DNA from: Nitrospirae bacterium RIFCSPHIGHO2_01_FULL_66_17
GTDB taxonomy: Bacteria; Nitrospirota; Nitrospiria; 2-01-FULL-66-17
Reading direction: 5' to 3'
Assembly: GCA_001803875.1 (NCBI GenBank)
Contig: MHEO01000038.1
Location: 4,462-11,764, forward strand
DNA: 7,303 nt
The notes below the pieces were generated by a model. It saw only the letters and a program-made list of their open reading frames with translations, was not told the DNA's origin and did no database searches. A program made the position numbers and the translations under genes. Positions 1 to 5,724 of this stretch are shown here, piece by piece (positions within the stretch are counted from its first letter, which is position 1; each line of letters opens with the position of its first letter).

Positions 1-252
1 GATCTGTTCCAGCTCGTTGCGGCGCCGCAGGCATTCGCTCACGGTCACCTGATCGATCGCTTCGTTGACTTCGGTGAGCTCGATCATCGCCTGGAATATC
101 TTCCGGTGGGCTTCGCGATACCACGCCGAGGGCGAGAGGACCTCCAGCACCTTGTTCATGGCCTGGTTGTCGATGAGGATCGCGCCGAGCACGAACTCTT
201 CGGCTTCGAGATGCTGCGGCGGGACCTTCGAGAGCGGGTCAGCGCGATCCAT
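1..252 (-). CDS. dnaB: Replicative DNA helicase DnaB, N-terminal fragment (3' end cut by window edge)
   Basis: DnaB is the hexameric ATP-driven helicase that unwinds DNA at the replication fork and recruits primase. Only the first 84 residues are visible. They match the DnaB N-terminal helical domain: the lead-in VPPQHLEAEEFVLGAILIDN (residues 10-29), then LSPSAWYREAHRKIFQAM (39-56), then a D-Q-V-T-V stretch and LRRRNEL (75-81). The RecA-like ATPase domain lies beyond the left edge. The ATG at 252-250 is preceded by GGAGAGG (260-266) with 7 bases of spacing, and it gives the usual short lead before the VPPQ motif, so the start is well supported. The start lies inside the end of hisZ in another frame (14-base overlap), which implies translational coupling. 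dnaB often follows rplI; here it follows hisZ. No sign of damage in the visible part. Confidence 0.93.
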   Translation of the reverse strand, partial: MDRADPLSKVPPQHLEAEEFVLGAILIDNQAMNKVLEVLSPSAWYREAHRKIFQAMIELTEVNEAIDQVTVSECLRRRNELEQI

Positions 253-1573
253 CGTCGGGCCTCTCCGCTCGCCGCGCCAACACGGCCGACGCGGCGGCCG
301 CGGTCGAGAGCCGCCTCGATCGCATCGTCCGGATTTCGGTCAGGACGACCTTGGCCGCGGTCCGGTCACCCACCCCGTGACCATTCGAACCGGGTTCGAC
401 GATCCACGCGATATTCAGCGCACGGGCGTAGTCGGCGGCCGCGGGCCGCGACGCCTCCTCGGTCCACAGGGTGACCCGCAGCCCGAGACGACGAAGCTCG
501 CGGGCGATCCGGATCGAGGCGCGATCGGGAGCCGCGGCCAGGAGGACGTCGGAGGCGCCGTAGGCCGCTTCGGACCCGACGCGGTCCAGCGCCTGCTGCA
601 GCCGTTCGAGGTGAATGGCAAAGCCGGTGGACGGGCACGACGGACCGAAGCGTCCGATCAGCGCGTCGTAGCGTCCCCCGCGTCCCACTTCGTAGCCGAC
701 CCCCTCGGCGAACAGTTCGAAAATCAGGCCGGAATAGTACGCACGGCCGCGAATCTCGGCCAGATCCAACACGACGGACTTCGAGAGACCGTAGCACCGC
801 ATCTGTCGCACCACGTCCCGGAGGACATCGAGCGCCTCGCGGGCGGTCGGGTGATCGACGACGCCCGCGGCGCGGTCCAGCACCTCCTCGCCGCCGATCA
901 GGTCGAGGAGACCGGCCAGCCGTGCGGCGCCCGACTCGCCGTGCCCGTCCCGCCGCAAGAGGTCCGCCACGCGCGTGCGATCCTTCTTGGCGACCGCTTC
1001 CTCAAGCAATGCCGCGCCCTCCGGTGACGCCCCGGTCGCCGCGAGCCAGCCCTGAAAAAATCCCACGTGCCCCATCGCCACGGTCGCCCCGGGCAGGCCG
1101 AAGCGATCGAGCACCTCCATCGCCAGCGCCACGATCTCCGCGTCGGCGGAGGGATCCGACGGCCCGATCAGCTCGGCGCCGATCTGCACGATCTCCCGCT
1201 CGTGCCCCGCGTGTTCGTCCTCGTATCGGAACACGTTCGCGCCGTAGCACAGCCGCATCGGCCGGGGAGCGTCCCGCAGCAGCGTCGCCGCCATCCGGGC
1301 GACCTGCGGCGTCACGTCGGGCCGCAGGACCATGACACGCCCCGTCCCGCGATCGGCAACCGTGTACGCCTTCTCGATCAGGCCCGGCCCGAGACCCGGC
1401 GCGATGACGTCGAGATATTCGAACAGCGGGGTGACGACCTCTTCGTAGCCCCAGCTCCTGAGCACGCTGAATGCGGCGTGCTCCAGCCGGCGACGAACAG
1501 CCGTCGCCTCGGGAAGCAACGTCGCCATCCCCTTGGGCAACAGCGAGCGGTCAGTTGGTTTAGGTCGAGTCAT
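239..1573 (-). CDS. hisZ: ATP phosphoribosyltransferase regulatory subunit HisZ
   Basis: HisZ is a catalytically inactive histidyl-tRNA synthetase paralogue. It pairs with the short form of HisG to form the ATP phosphoribosyltransferase that starts histidine biosynthesis and senses histidine. The 444-residue product has the class II synthetase-like core: LPKGMATLLPE (12-22), RSWGYEEVVTPLFEY (39-53), motif 2 with LRPDVTPQVAR (83-93) and RLCYGANVFRYED (107-119), then VQIGAELIG (129-137). The histidine-pocket region has RAYYSGLIFE (277-286) and GRGGRYDALIGRFG (297-310). LRPDVT rather than LRPEGT, and the degenerate RGRAYYSG in place of RGLDYYT, favour HisZ over HisS. The product is longer than many HisZ (roughly 390-420 residues); the excess is a C-terminal alpha/beta segment (about 340-410) and an Ala/Arg-rich tail that overlaps dnaB. 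The first ATG (1573) fits the family start; it lacks a strong Shine-Dalgarno, with only AGAGAC nearby. hisG is not in the window. Confidence 0.88.
   Translation of the reverse strand: MTRPKPTDRSLLPKGMATLLPEATAVRRRLEHAAFSVLRSWGYEEVVTPLFEYLDVIAPGLGPGLIEKAYTVADRGTGRVMVLRPDVTPQVARMAATLLRDAPRPMRLCYGANVFRYEDEHAGHEREIVQIGAELIGPSDPSADAEIVALAMEVLDRFGLPGATVAMGHVGFFQGWLAATGASPEGAALLEEAVAKKDRTRVADLLRRDGHGESGAARLAGLLDLIGGEEVLDRAAGVVDHPTAREALDVLRDVVRQMRCYGLSKSVVLDLAEIRGRAYYSGLIFELFAEGVGYEVGRGGRYDALIGRFGPSCPSTGFAIHLERLQQALDRVGSEAAYGASDVLLAAAPDRASIRIARELRRLGLRVTLWTEEASRPAAADYARALNIAWIVEPGSNGHGVGDRTAAKVVLTEIRTMRSRRLSTAAAASAVLARRAERPDDGSR
260..266 (-). promoter_or_regulatory. Ribosome binding site of dnaB, inside hisZ
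   Basis: The minus strand reads GGAGAGG here, 7 bases before the dnaB ATG. It fixes the dnaB start and lies within the last codons of hisZ, so ribosomes finishing hisZ pass directly over it. Confidence 0.7.
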
Positions 1574-1607
1574 GGTGTCTCTGCCAACCTGGTGTCTCTG
1601 GCCAACC
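1573..1607 (-). repeat. Imperfect tandem duplication abutting the hisZ start codon
   Basis: Two adjacent copies of one unit occur on the minus strand: GGTTGGCCAGAGACACCA (1607-1590) and GGTTGGCAGAGACACCA (1589-1573), differing by one base. The second copy runs into the A of the hisZ ATG. The duplicated unit carries AGAGAC, which also precedes serA and the cytochrome c gene. The likely origin is slippage in the hisZ leader; any effect on translation is inference. Confidence 0.75.
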
Positions 1608-1644
1608 TGGCCGTCGAGAAGGGATCAGATGCACGGCGGAGCAA

Positions 1645-1690
1645 GGCCTCGCACCGGAGCGTACTCTGTCGTACGTGAGGATGCGAGGCC
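1645..1690 (-). other. Strong hairpin in the serA-hisZ gap (possible attenuator, processing site or atypical terminator)
   Basis: A perfect 9-bp inverted repeat, GGCCTCGCA (1645-1653) and TGCGAGGCC (1682-1690), encloses a second inverted repeat CGTAC (1660-1664) / GTACG (1671-1675) with a 6-base loop. In the minus-strand RNA the outer stem extends by one G-C and one G-U pair, leaving a symmetric 4x4 internal loop below the inner stem. It starts 42 bases after the serA stop. No U-tract follows the 3' arm (the next bases are UUGCUCC), so it is not a standard intrinsic terminator. The whole gap 1574-1732 otherwise holds only the hisZ leader duplication, and I see no convincing -35/-10 pair. Confidence 0.55.
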
Positions 1691-1732
1691 GAAGTGACAA
1701 CGCAGCAGATGACCCGTTATCGACGGATCAGG

Positions 1733-3313
1733 TCACAGACGGATCTGCTTGGCGGACAGAATCCCCGGCAGCCGGCGGAGATCCTGCAAGAGGCTCGGCG
1801 ACACCGGGGAGTCGATCCCGATCACCGAGATCGCCTGCCCGCCGGGGCGCTCCCGGGACAACTGCATGCGGGAAATGTTCACGTTGTGTTGCCCCAAAAA
1901 CGTGCCGATCGTCCCGATGACGCCGGGCCGGTCGGTGTTGGAAAGCACCAACATCGCACCCTCCGGCATCACTTCCACGGAAAAATCGTCGATGCTGACG
2001 ATGCGGGGCTCCTTGCGGTGGAACAGCGTGCCGGCGATGCGGGAGATCGCGTCCCCCGCCTGGAGTTCGACCACGACCAGGCTCGCAAAATCCCCGGCGT
2101 CGCTCCGCTTCGTTTCGTTCAGCTCGATGCCCCGCTCCTTGGCGATGACCGGCGCGTTCACGTAATTGATGCCGGTTTCCAAAATAGGGTTGAGCAGGCC
2201 CTTGAGGATCGCGACCGTGATCGGCGCGGTGGGCAACTGCGCCACCTCGCCGTGGTATTCCACGGTCACCCGACGGATGCCTCCCTCCAGCCGTTGGGCC
2301 TGGAACGCGCCCAGCTTCTCCCCCAACGCGAGATATGGCTGGATCTGCGGGAGGAGGTCGATCGGGACGGACGGGATATTCGCCGCGTTCCGGATCACCC
2401 CTTTGATCAGGAGGTCCACGATCTGCTCGGCCACCGCCACCGCCACGTTTTCCTGGGCCTCGGTCGTGGACGCGCCGAGGTGCGGCGTGCAGATGAAGTT
2501 GTCCAGCGTCAGGAGCGGGTTCGCCGGGTCCACCGGCTCCTTCTCGAACACGTCGAGCGCCGCGCCGCCGACCTTCTTGCTGGCCAGCGCCTGATAGAGG
2601 TCGGCCTCGTTGACGATCCCGCCGCGGGCGCAATTGATGATCCGCACGCCGTCCTTCATCGTGGCGATCGTCTCCGCGCGCACCAGGTTGGTGGTCTCCG
2701 GCGTGAGCGGAGTGTGGATCGTGATGAAATCGGCGCGCCGGAACACCTCCTCGACCGTCGCCTGCTCTACCCCCATCTGCCGCGCGCGCTCGGGGGAAAG
2801 GTAGGGATCGTATGCAATCACCTTCATCATCAGCCCCTGCCCCAGCTTCGCGACGTGGCTGCCGATCTGCCCGAGGCCGATCACCCCCAGCACTTTCTGG
2901 TAGAGCTCGACCCCCATGAACTTGGACTTTTCCCACTTGCCGGCCTTGGTCGACGCCGTCGCCTGGGGGATCTGGCGGGCCAGCGAGCACATGAGGGCGA
3001 CGGCGTGCTCGGCGGTGGTGATCGTGTTGCCGCCCGGCGTGTTCATCACCACGACGCCCCGCTTGGTCGCCGCTTCGAGATCGACGTTGTCCAAGCCGGA
3101 GCCCGCGCGGCCGACGACCTTCAGCTTCACGCCGGCGTCGAGCACCTTGGCCGTCACCTTGGTCGCGCTGCGGACCACCAAGCCCTCGTACTGCTTGATC
3201 TCGTCCAGCAATTGCTCGGGCGTCAGCTTGGTTTTCACGTCGACCTGGAGGCCGGCCTGTTTGAGGATCTCGACCCCCTGGGTCGACAGACTATCGCTGA
3301 CTAGGACGCGCAT
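1733..3313 (-). CDS. serA: D-3-phosphoglycerate dehydrogenase SerA (long form with ASB and ACT domains)
   Basis: SerA oxidises 3-phosphoglycerate to 3-phosphohydroxypyruvate with NAD, the first step of cytosolic serine synthesis. The 526-residue length is that of the long (type I) form. The substrate-binding domain covers about 1-98 and 285-315. The NAD-binding domain in between has the Rossmann motif GVIGLGQIG (143-151) and the acidic adenosine-ribose residue D169. Catalytic residues are Arg230 (NCARGG), Glu259 (FEKEP) and His278 (TPHLG). An intervening ASB-like domain (about 320-445) precedes a C-terminal ACT domain (about 451-526, with SNTDRPGVIGTIG), the usual site of serine feedback. The ATG at 3313 starts directly at the first strand (MRVLVSD). 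Its Shine-Dalgarno is weak (GAGAG at 3324-3328, 10 bases away) and lies just below a GC-rich hairpin. The gene follows an aminotransferase by 61 bases, a natural pair for serine synthesis. Confidence 0.96.
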   Translation of the reverse strand: MRVLVSDSLSTQGVEILKQAGLQVDVKTKLTPEQLLDEIKQYEGLVVRSATKVTAKVLDAGVKLKVVGRAGSGLDNVDLEAATKRGVVVMNTPGGNTITTAEHAVALMCSLARQIPQATASTKAGKWEKSKFMGVELYQKVLGVIGLGQIGSHVAKLGQGLMMKVIAYDPYLSPERARQMGVEQATVEEVFRRADFITIHTPLTPETTNLVRAETIATMKDGVRIINCARGGIVNEADLYQALASKKVGGAALDVFEKEPVDPANPLLTLDNFICTPHLGASTTEAQENVAVAVAEQIVDLLIKGVIRNAANIPSVPIDLLPQIQPYLALGEKLGAFQAQRLEGGIRRVTVEYHGEVAQLPTAPITVAILKGLLNPILETGINYVNAPVIAKERGIELNETKRSDAGDFASLVVVELQAGDAISRIAGTLFHRKEPRIVSIDDFSVEVMPEGAMLVLSNTDRPGVIGTIGTFLGQHNVNISRMQLSRERPGGQAISVIGIDSPVSPSLLQDLRRLPGILSAKQIRL

Positions 3314-3327
3314 TATGATGTGTCTCT

Positions 3328-3373
3328 CGTAGGGGCGGCCCGCCGGGTCGCCCGGGGTTCCGCACGTAGGGGC
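3328..3373. repeat. GC-rich hairpin and 9-bp direct repeat between aminotransferase and serA; possible dispersed-repeat copy
   Basis: CGTAGGGGC occurs at 3328-3336 and again at 3365-3373. From 3333 to 3353 the plus strand folds as a 9-bp stem (GGGCGGCCC against GGGTCGCCC, one G-T) with a 3-base loop. On the minus-strand RNA the G-T becomes an A-C mismatch. The GTAGGGGCG...CGCCC layout resembles GC-rich palindromic intergenic repeats that I recall from other environmental bacterial genomes; that is memory, not a search result. The hairpin ends 19 bases before the serA ATG, so it could affect serA translation or protect the upstream mRNA end. No U-tract follows it. Confidence 0.5.
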
Positions 3374-3374
3374 C

Positions 3375-4514
3375 CTATTTCGCCAGCAGAATCTCCTGCG
3401 CCACGCCGACGCCCTTCCCGAGGGTCACGGCGTGCCCCATGCCCTTGAGCACCATTTCGACCGCCGCCACCGCCGTGATCACGTCGAAGGTGTCCGCGTA
3501 CCCCATGTGCGAAATCCGGAAGATCTTCCCCTTCAAATGATCCTGACCGCCCGCGGTGGTGATGCCGTACCGATCGCGCAGCGCCTTGTACACCGCCTCG
3601 GCGTCGACGCCCTCCGGTGTCTTCACCGCCGTCAGCGCGTCGCTGGGCGACGTCTTCGCGAACAACTCCAGCCCGTCGGCTTTCATCGCCTCGCGCGTGG
3701 CGCGCGCCAGCCGGCGATGCCGGGCAAAGATGCCGTCGAGGCCTTCCGGCTTGAGCAACTCGAACGCCTTTTGCAATCCGATGATGAGCGAGATCGCGGG
3801 CGTGTAGGCGGTCGTGTTCTTTCTGATGTTGTCCCGCTCCCGCTTCAGGTTGAAATAAAATTTGGGCAGCGTCGCCTTCTCGGCCATCCCCCACGCCTTC
3901 TCGCTGAGCGAGACGAACGCCAGGCCCGGCGGCAGCATCAACGCCTTCTGCGAGCCGGTCACCACCACGTCCAGGCCCCACTCATCGGTCTTCAGGTCGA
4001 ATACTCCCATCGCCGACACGGCGTCGACCACGAGCAGGGTGTTCGGATGGTTCCGCACCATCGCGCCCAGCGTTTTCACGTCGTGCGCCACGCCGGTGGA
4101 GCTTTCGCTCGCCTGGACGAACACCGCCCTGGCGGGTTCGCGCTTCAGCCGTTGTTCGATCGCCGCGGGATCGACGGCCTGGCCCCACTCGACCTTGACC
4201 TCGTCCACGTTCAGGCCGTACGCCTGGCACATCTTCACCCACCGCTCGCCGAATTTCCCGCCGTTGATCGCGATGACCCGGTCGCCCGGAGACAGCACGT
4301 TCGCGATCGCGCTCTCCATCCCCCCCGTTCCGCTCGAGGCCAGGATCATGACGTCCTGACTGGTCTGGAACAGCCACTTGAGATCCTCTTTGACGGACGC
4401 GACGATCGGCTCGAAGTCCTTCGAGCGATGGTGCACCATCGGCTGCGCCATCGCCAGCAGGATTTCGGGCGGGACGGCGGTCGGACCCGGCGCTAAGAGG
4501 TATTTCTTCTGCAT
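3375..4514 (-). CDS. Class V PLP aminotransferase (serine/alanine-glyoxylate or serine-pathway type)
   Basis: This is a 379-residue fold-type I PLP enzyme of the serine-glyoxylate / alanine-glyoxylate / phosphoserine aminotransferase superfamily. Visible signatures are the N-terminal LLAPGPTAVPPE (6-17), the phosphate-binding loop SSGTGGMESA (60-69), Asp164 in VVDAVSAMG (pyridine-nitrogen contact), the Schiff-base Lys190 in TGSQKALMLPPG (186-197), and Arg333 in FRISHMGYAD (332-341), expected to bind the substrate carboxylate. Length is normal. ATG 4514 has a strong GGAGGAG (4523-4529) 8 bases upstream and gives the usual start. It lies 19 bases after the cytochrome c gene and 61 bases before serA. 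Next to serA it could aminate 3-phosphohydroxypyruvate in place of SerC, or move amino groups between serine or alanine and glyoxylate; the sequence alone does not settle the substrate. The family is certain, the exact reaction is not, so no symbol is given. Confidence 0.9.
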   Translation of the reverse strand: MQKKYLLAPGPTAVPPEILLAMAQPMVHHRSKDFEPIVASVKEDLKWLFQTSQDVMILASSGTGGMESAIANVLSPGDRVIAINGGKFGERWVKMCQAYGLNVDEVKVEWGQAVDPAAIEQRLKREPARAVFVQASESSTGVAHDVKTLGAMVRNHPNTLLVVDAVSAMGVFDLKTDEWGLDVVVTGSQKALMLPPGLAFVSLSEKAWGMAEKATLPKFYFNLKRERDNIRKNTTAYTPAISLIIGLQKAFELLKPEGLDGIFARHRRLARATREAMKADGLELFAKTSPSDALTAVKTPEGVDAEAVYKALRDRYGITTAGGQDHLKGKIFRISHMGYADTFDVITAVAAVEMVLKGMGHAVTLGKGVGVAQEILLAK

Positions 4515-4533
4515 GCGATCGACTCCTCCGGCC

Positions 4534-5532
4534 TCAGGTCTTCCGTTTCGCGGCGGGCGCAGGACCGGCCTTGCCGGACGGTTTGAGCGGCGCCGCTCCC
4601 GCGAGGACCGGTTTGCGCCTCGGCGGCGTGTAGGCCATCGGGATCTTCTCGATCTTGGGGTCGCGCAGGCTCATGACGAACGCCGTGAGCATCCAGGTCT
4701 GCTCGTCGGTCAACTTATGGATTGCGACGAAGTTGGGCATGATCGTCCGGCCGACCCACTCTTCCTGCCCCGTCTCCTTGTTGACCTGCTTCGTGCCGGG
4801 CGTGATCTTCTGCGGGTCTTTGAAATGCTCGAACTCCCACTGGGCCTTGGTGTGGATCGTGGATTCCATGTGCTGGAACTCATGCACGAGATAGAACGAC
4901 AGCTCGGTGCGGCTGCCGATGCCCGACAGCTCCGGCGCCAGCACGGCGGTCCATCCGTACTGTTTGACGGCGTGGCAGGCCCCGCACTTCATGAACGCGG
5001 TTTGCGTGACGAACTGCTTGCCCCACATGATCGCCGGCGCCTCGGGGTACTCGACCCCCGGCTCGTGCATGTCGGCATGACACCGCACGCACGCCGATTG
5101 CACCATGACCCCCGTCGCCAACTGGCGATCCAGGTGGTGGACGATCCCGTGCGTTTTCTCGACCACGGTCGCCTGTCCATCGCCGTCATGACAGACCGTG
5201 CATCCGTATTTCTCGAAGGGATGGCTCTTCATATATCCATCGAGAAACGGGTGCGACTTAAACGGCTGCGGCTGGTCGGCGAACGCCGGGTTCGCGATGC
5301 CCATGTGGCAATTCGTGCACCGATCGGTGCGGTTGAGATCGGGAAGCCACGTCTGGACCAGCTTGGGCGGCGTGTTCGCCAGCTTGAGGTCGCCCGTCTT
5401 CTCGGCGAGCACGCGGTAATACTGGCGCTGATACGGCTTCCACTCGGGGTTCTCCTGCGTGTACACCACAAAGCCCAACAACCCGAGGAGCGTCAGGCTC
5501 AAGAAGCCGAACAGCACGTTTTTCACCAACAT
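4534..5532 (-). CDS. Membrane-anchored tetrahaem cytochrome c of the bc complex
   Basis: This 332-residue c-type cytochrome is probably the electron-output subunit of the adjacent quinol oxidoreductase, on the outer face of the inner membrane. An uncleaved signal-anchor helix spans about 5-24 (NVLFGFLSLTLLGLLGFVVY). Four haem sites follow: CTNCH (72-76), CTVCH (111-115), CVRCH (148-152) and CGACH (183-187). The last begins a class I cytochrome c domain (about 170-290), with Met265 in TIMPNF as probable sixth ligand and the closing helix LTDEQTWMLTAFVMSL. The first three haems lie in a His-rich region with a repeated KSHPF (92-96 and 102-106), whose His may ligate haems. The C-terminal 28 residues are a Pro/Ala/Lys tail. 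It starts 35 bases after the small membrane ORF. ATG 5532 has GGAG at 5543-5546 and AGAGAC nearer. This is not the usual cytochrome c1 or f; the subunit role is inferred from position. Confidence 0.87.
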   Translation of the reverse strand: MLVKNVLFGFLSLTLLGLLGFVVYTQENPEWKPYQRQYYRVLAEKTGDLKLANTPPKLVQTWLPDLNRTDRCTNCHMGIANPAFADQPQPFKSHPFLDGYMKSHPFEKYGCTVCHDGDGQATVVEKTHGIVHHLDRQLATGVMVQSACVRCHADMHEPGVEYPEAPAIMWGKQFVTQTAFMKCGACHAVKQYGWTAVLAPELSGIGSRTELSFYLVHEFQHMESTIHTKAQWEFEHFKDPQKITPGTKQVNKETGQEEWVGRTIMPNFVAIHKLTDEQTWMLTAFVMSLRDPKIEKIPMAYTPPRRKPVLAGAAPLKPSGKAGPAPAAKRKT

Positions 5533-5567
5533 CGGTCTCTGACTCCGCGTGACGAGGGGGAACGCCG

Positions 5568-5678
5568 CTACTTCTTAAAGCTCCGCTCCAGCCAAATCGC
5601 CAACCACACGAACACCGCCATGATGAGGCCCGTTCCCACAACCAGAAACAGGCCGATGCCCACGTTTTGCGCTGTCAT
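5568..5678 (-). CDS. 36-residue single-helix membrane protein, probable small subunit of the bc complex
   Basis: Reading the gap between the subunit-IV gene and the cytochrome c gene gives an ATG (5678-5676), 36 codons and TAG (5570-5568). The peptide begins MTAQNVGIGL, has one hydrophobic helix at about 6-29 (IGLFLVVGTG then LIMAVFVWLAIW), and ends in a charged tail LERSFKK. That pattern suggests an N-out, C-in single-pass protein. The minus strand reads GAGGA at 5686-5690, 7 bases before the ATG, a good ribosome binding site. Its place between two complex subunits recalls the tiny helix subunits of other respiratory complexes (PetG/PetN in b6f, CcoQ in cbb3 oxidase), but no family assignment can be made at this length. 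The function is inferred from position only. It does look translated: correct spacing, a clean helix, and short gaps of 46 and 35 bases on either side. Confidence 0.75.
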   Translation of the reverse strand: MTAQNVGIGLFLVVGTGLIMAVFVWLAIWLERSFKK

Positions 5679-5685
5679 CGTCGGA

Positions 5686-5690
5686 TCCTC
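5686..5690 (-). promoter_or_regulatory. Ribosome binding site of the 36-residue membrane ORF
   Basis: GAGGA on the minus strand, 7 bases before ATG 5678. It is the main sequence support, apart from the hydrophobic helix, that this short ORF is translated. Confidence 0.6.
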
Positions 5691-5724
5691 GCTCTCAGGC
5701 TTGCCGCGCCCATGCCGCGCCCGC

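Noticed and set aside
65..1027. 320-residue plus-strand ORF at the left end
   Set aside because: Antisense to dnaB and hisZ, both of which have clear family motifs; composition is typical of a shadow frame.
239..1573. Histidyl-tRNA synthetase (hisS) instead of hisZ
   Set aside because: Motif 2 has LRPDVT rather than LRPEGT and the histidine-binding RGLDYY is degenerate (RGRAYY), features of HisZ.
1645..1690. Standard intrinsic terminator after serA
   Set aside because: The stem is strong but only two U follow the 3' arm on the minus-strand RNA, so it is listed as a hairpin of unknown role.
1574..1732. Promoter for hisZ (TTGTCA candidate -35 near 1697)
   Set aside because: No -10-like hexamer lies at a suitable distance on the minus strand, so the match was not kept.
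1694..3304. 536-residue plus-strand ORF opposite serA
   Set aside because: It is the antisense shadow of serA, whose domains and catalytic residues are intact. The product is rich in Arg, His, Asp and Gly with no recognisable fold, as expected from GC-rich antisense frames.
3432..4496. 354-residue plus-strand ORF
   Set aside because: Antisense shadow of the aminotransferase, with Arg/His-rich composition and no motif.
5697..5724. Short direct repeat of TGCCGCGCCC in the gap before the 36-residue ORF
   Set aside because: Two copies of a 10-base GC-rich word are easily produced by base composition, and no structure or function is suggested.
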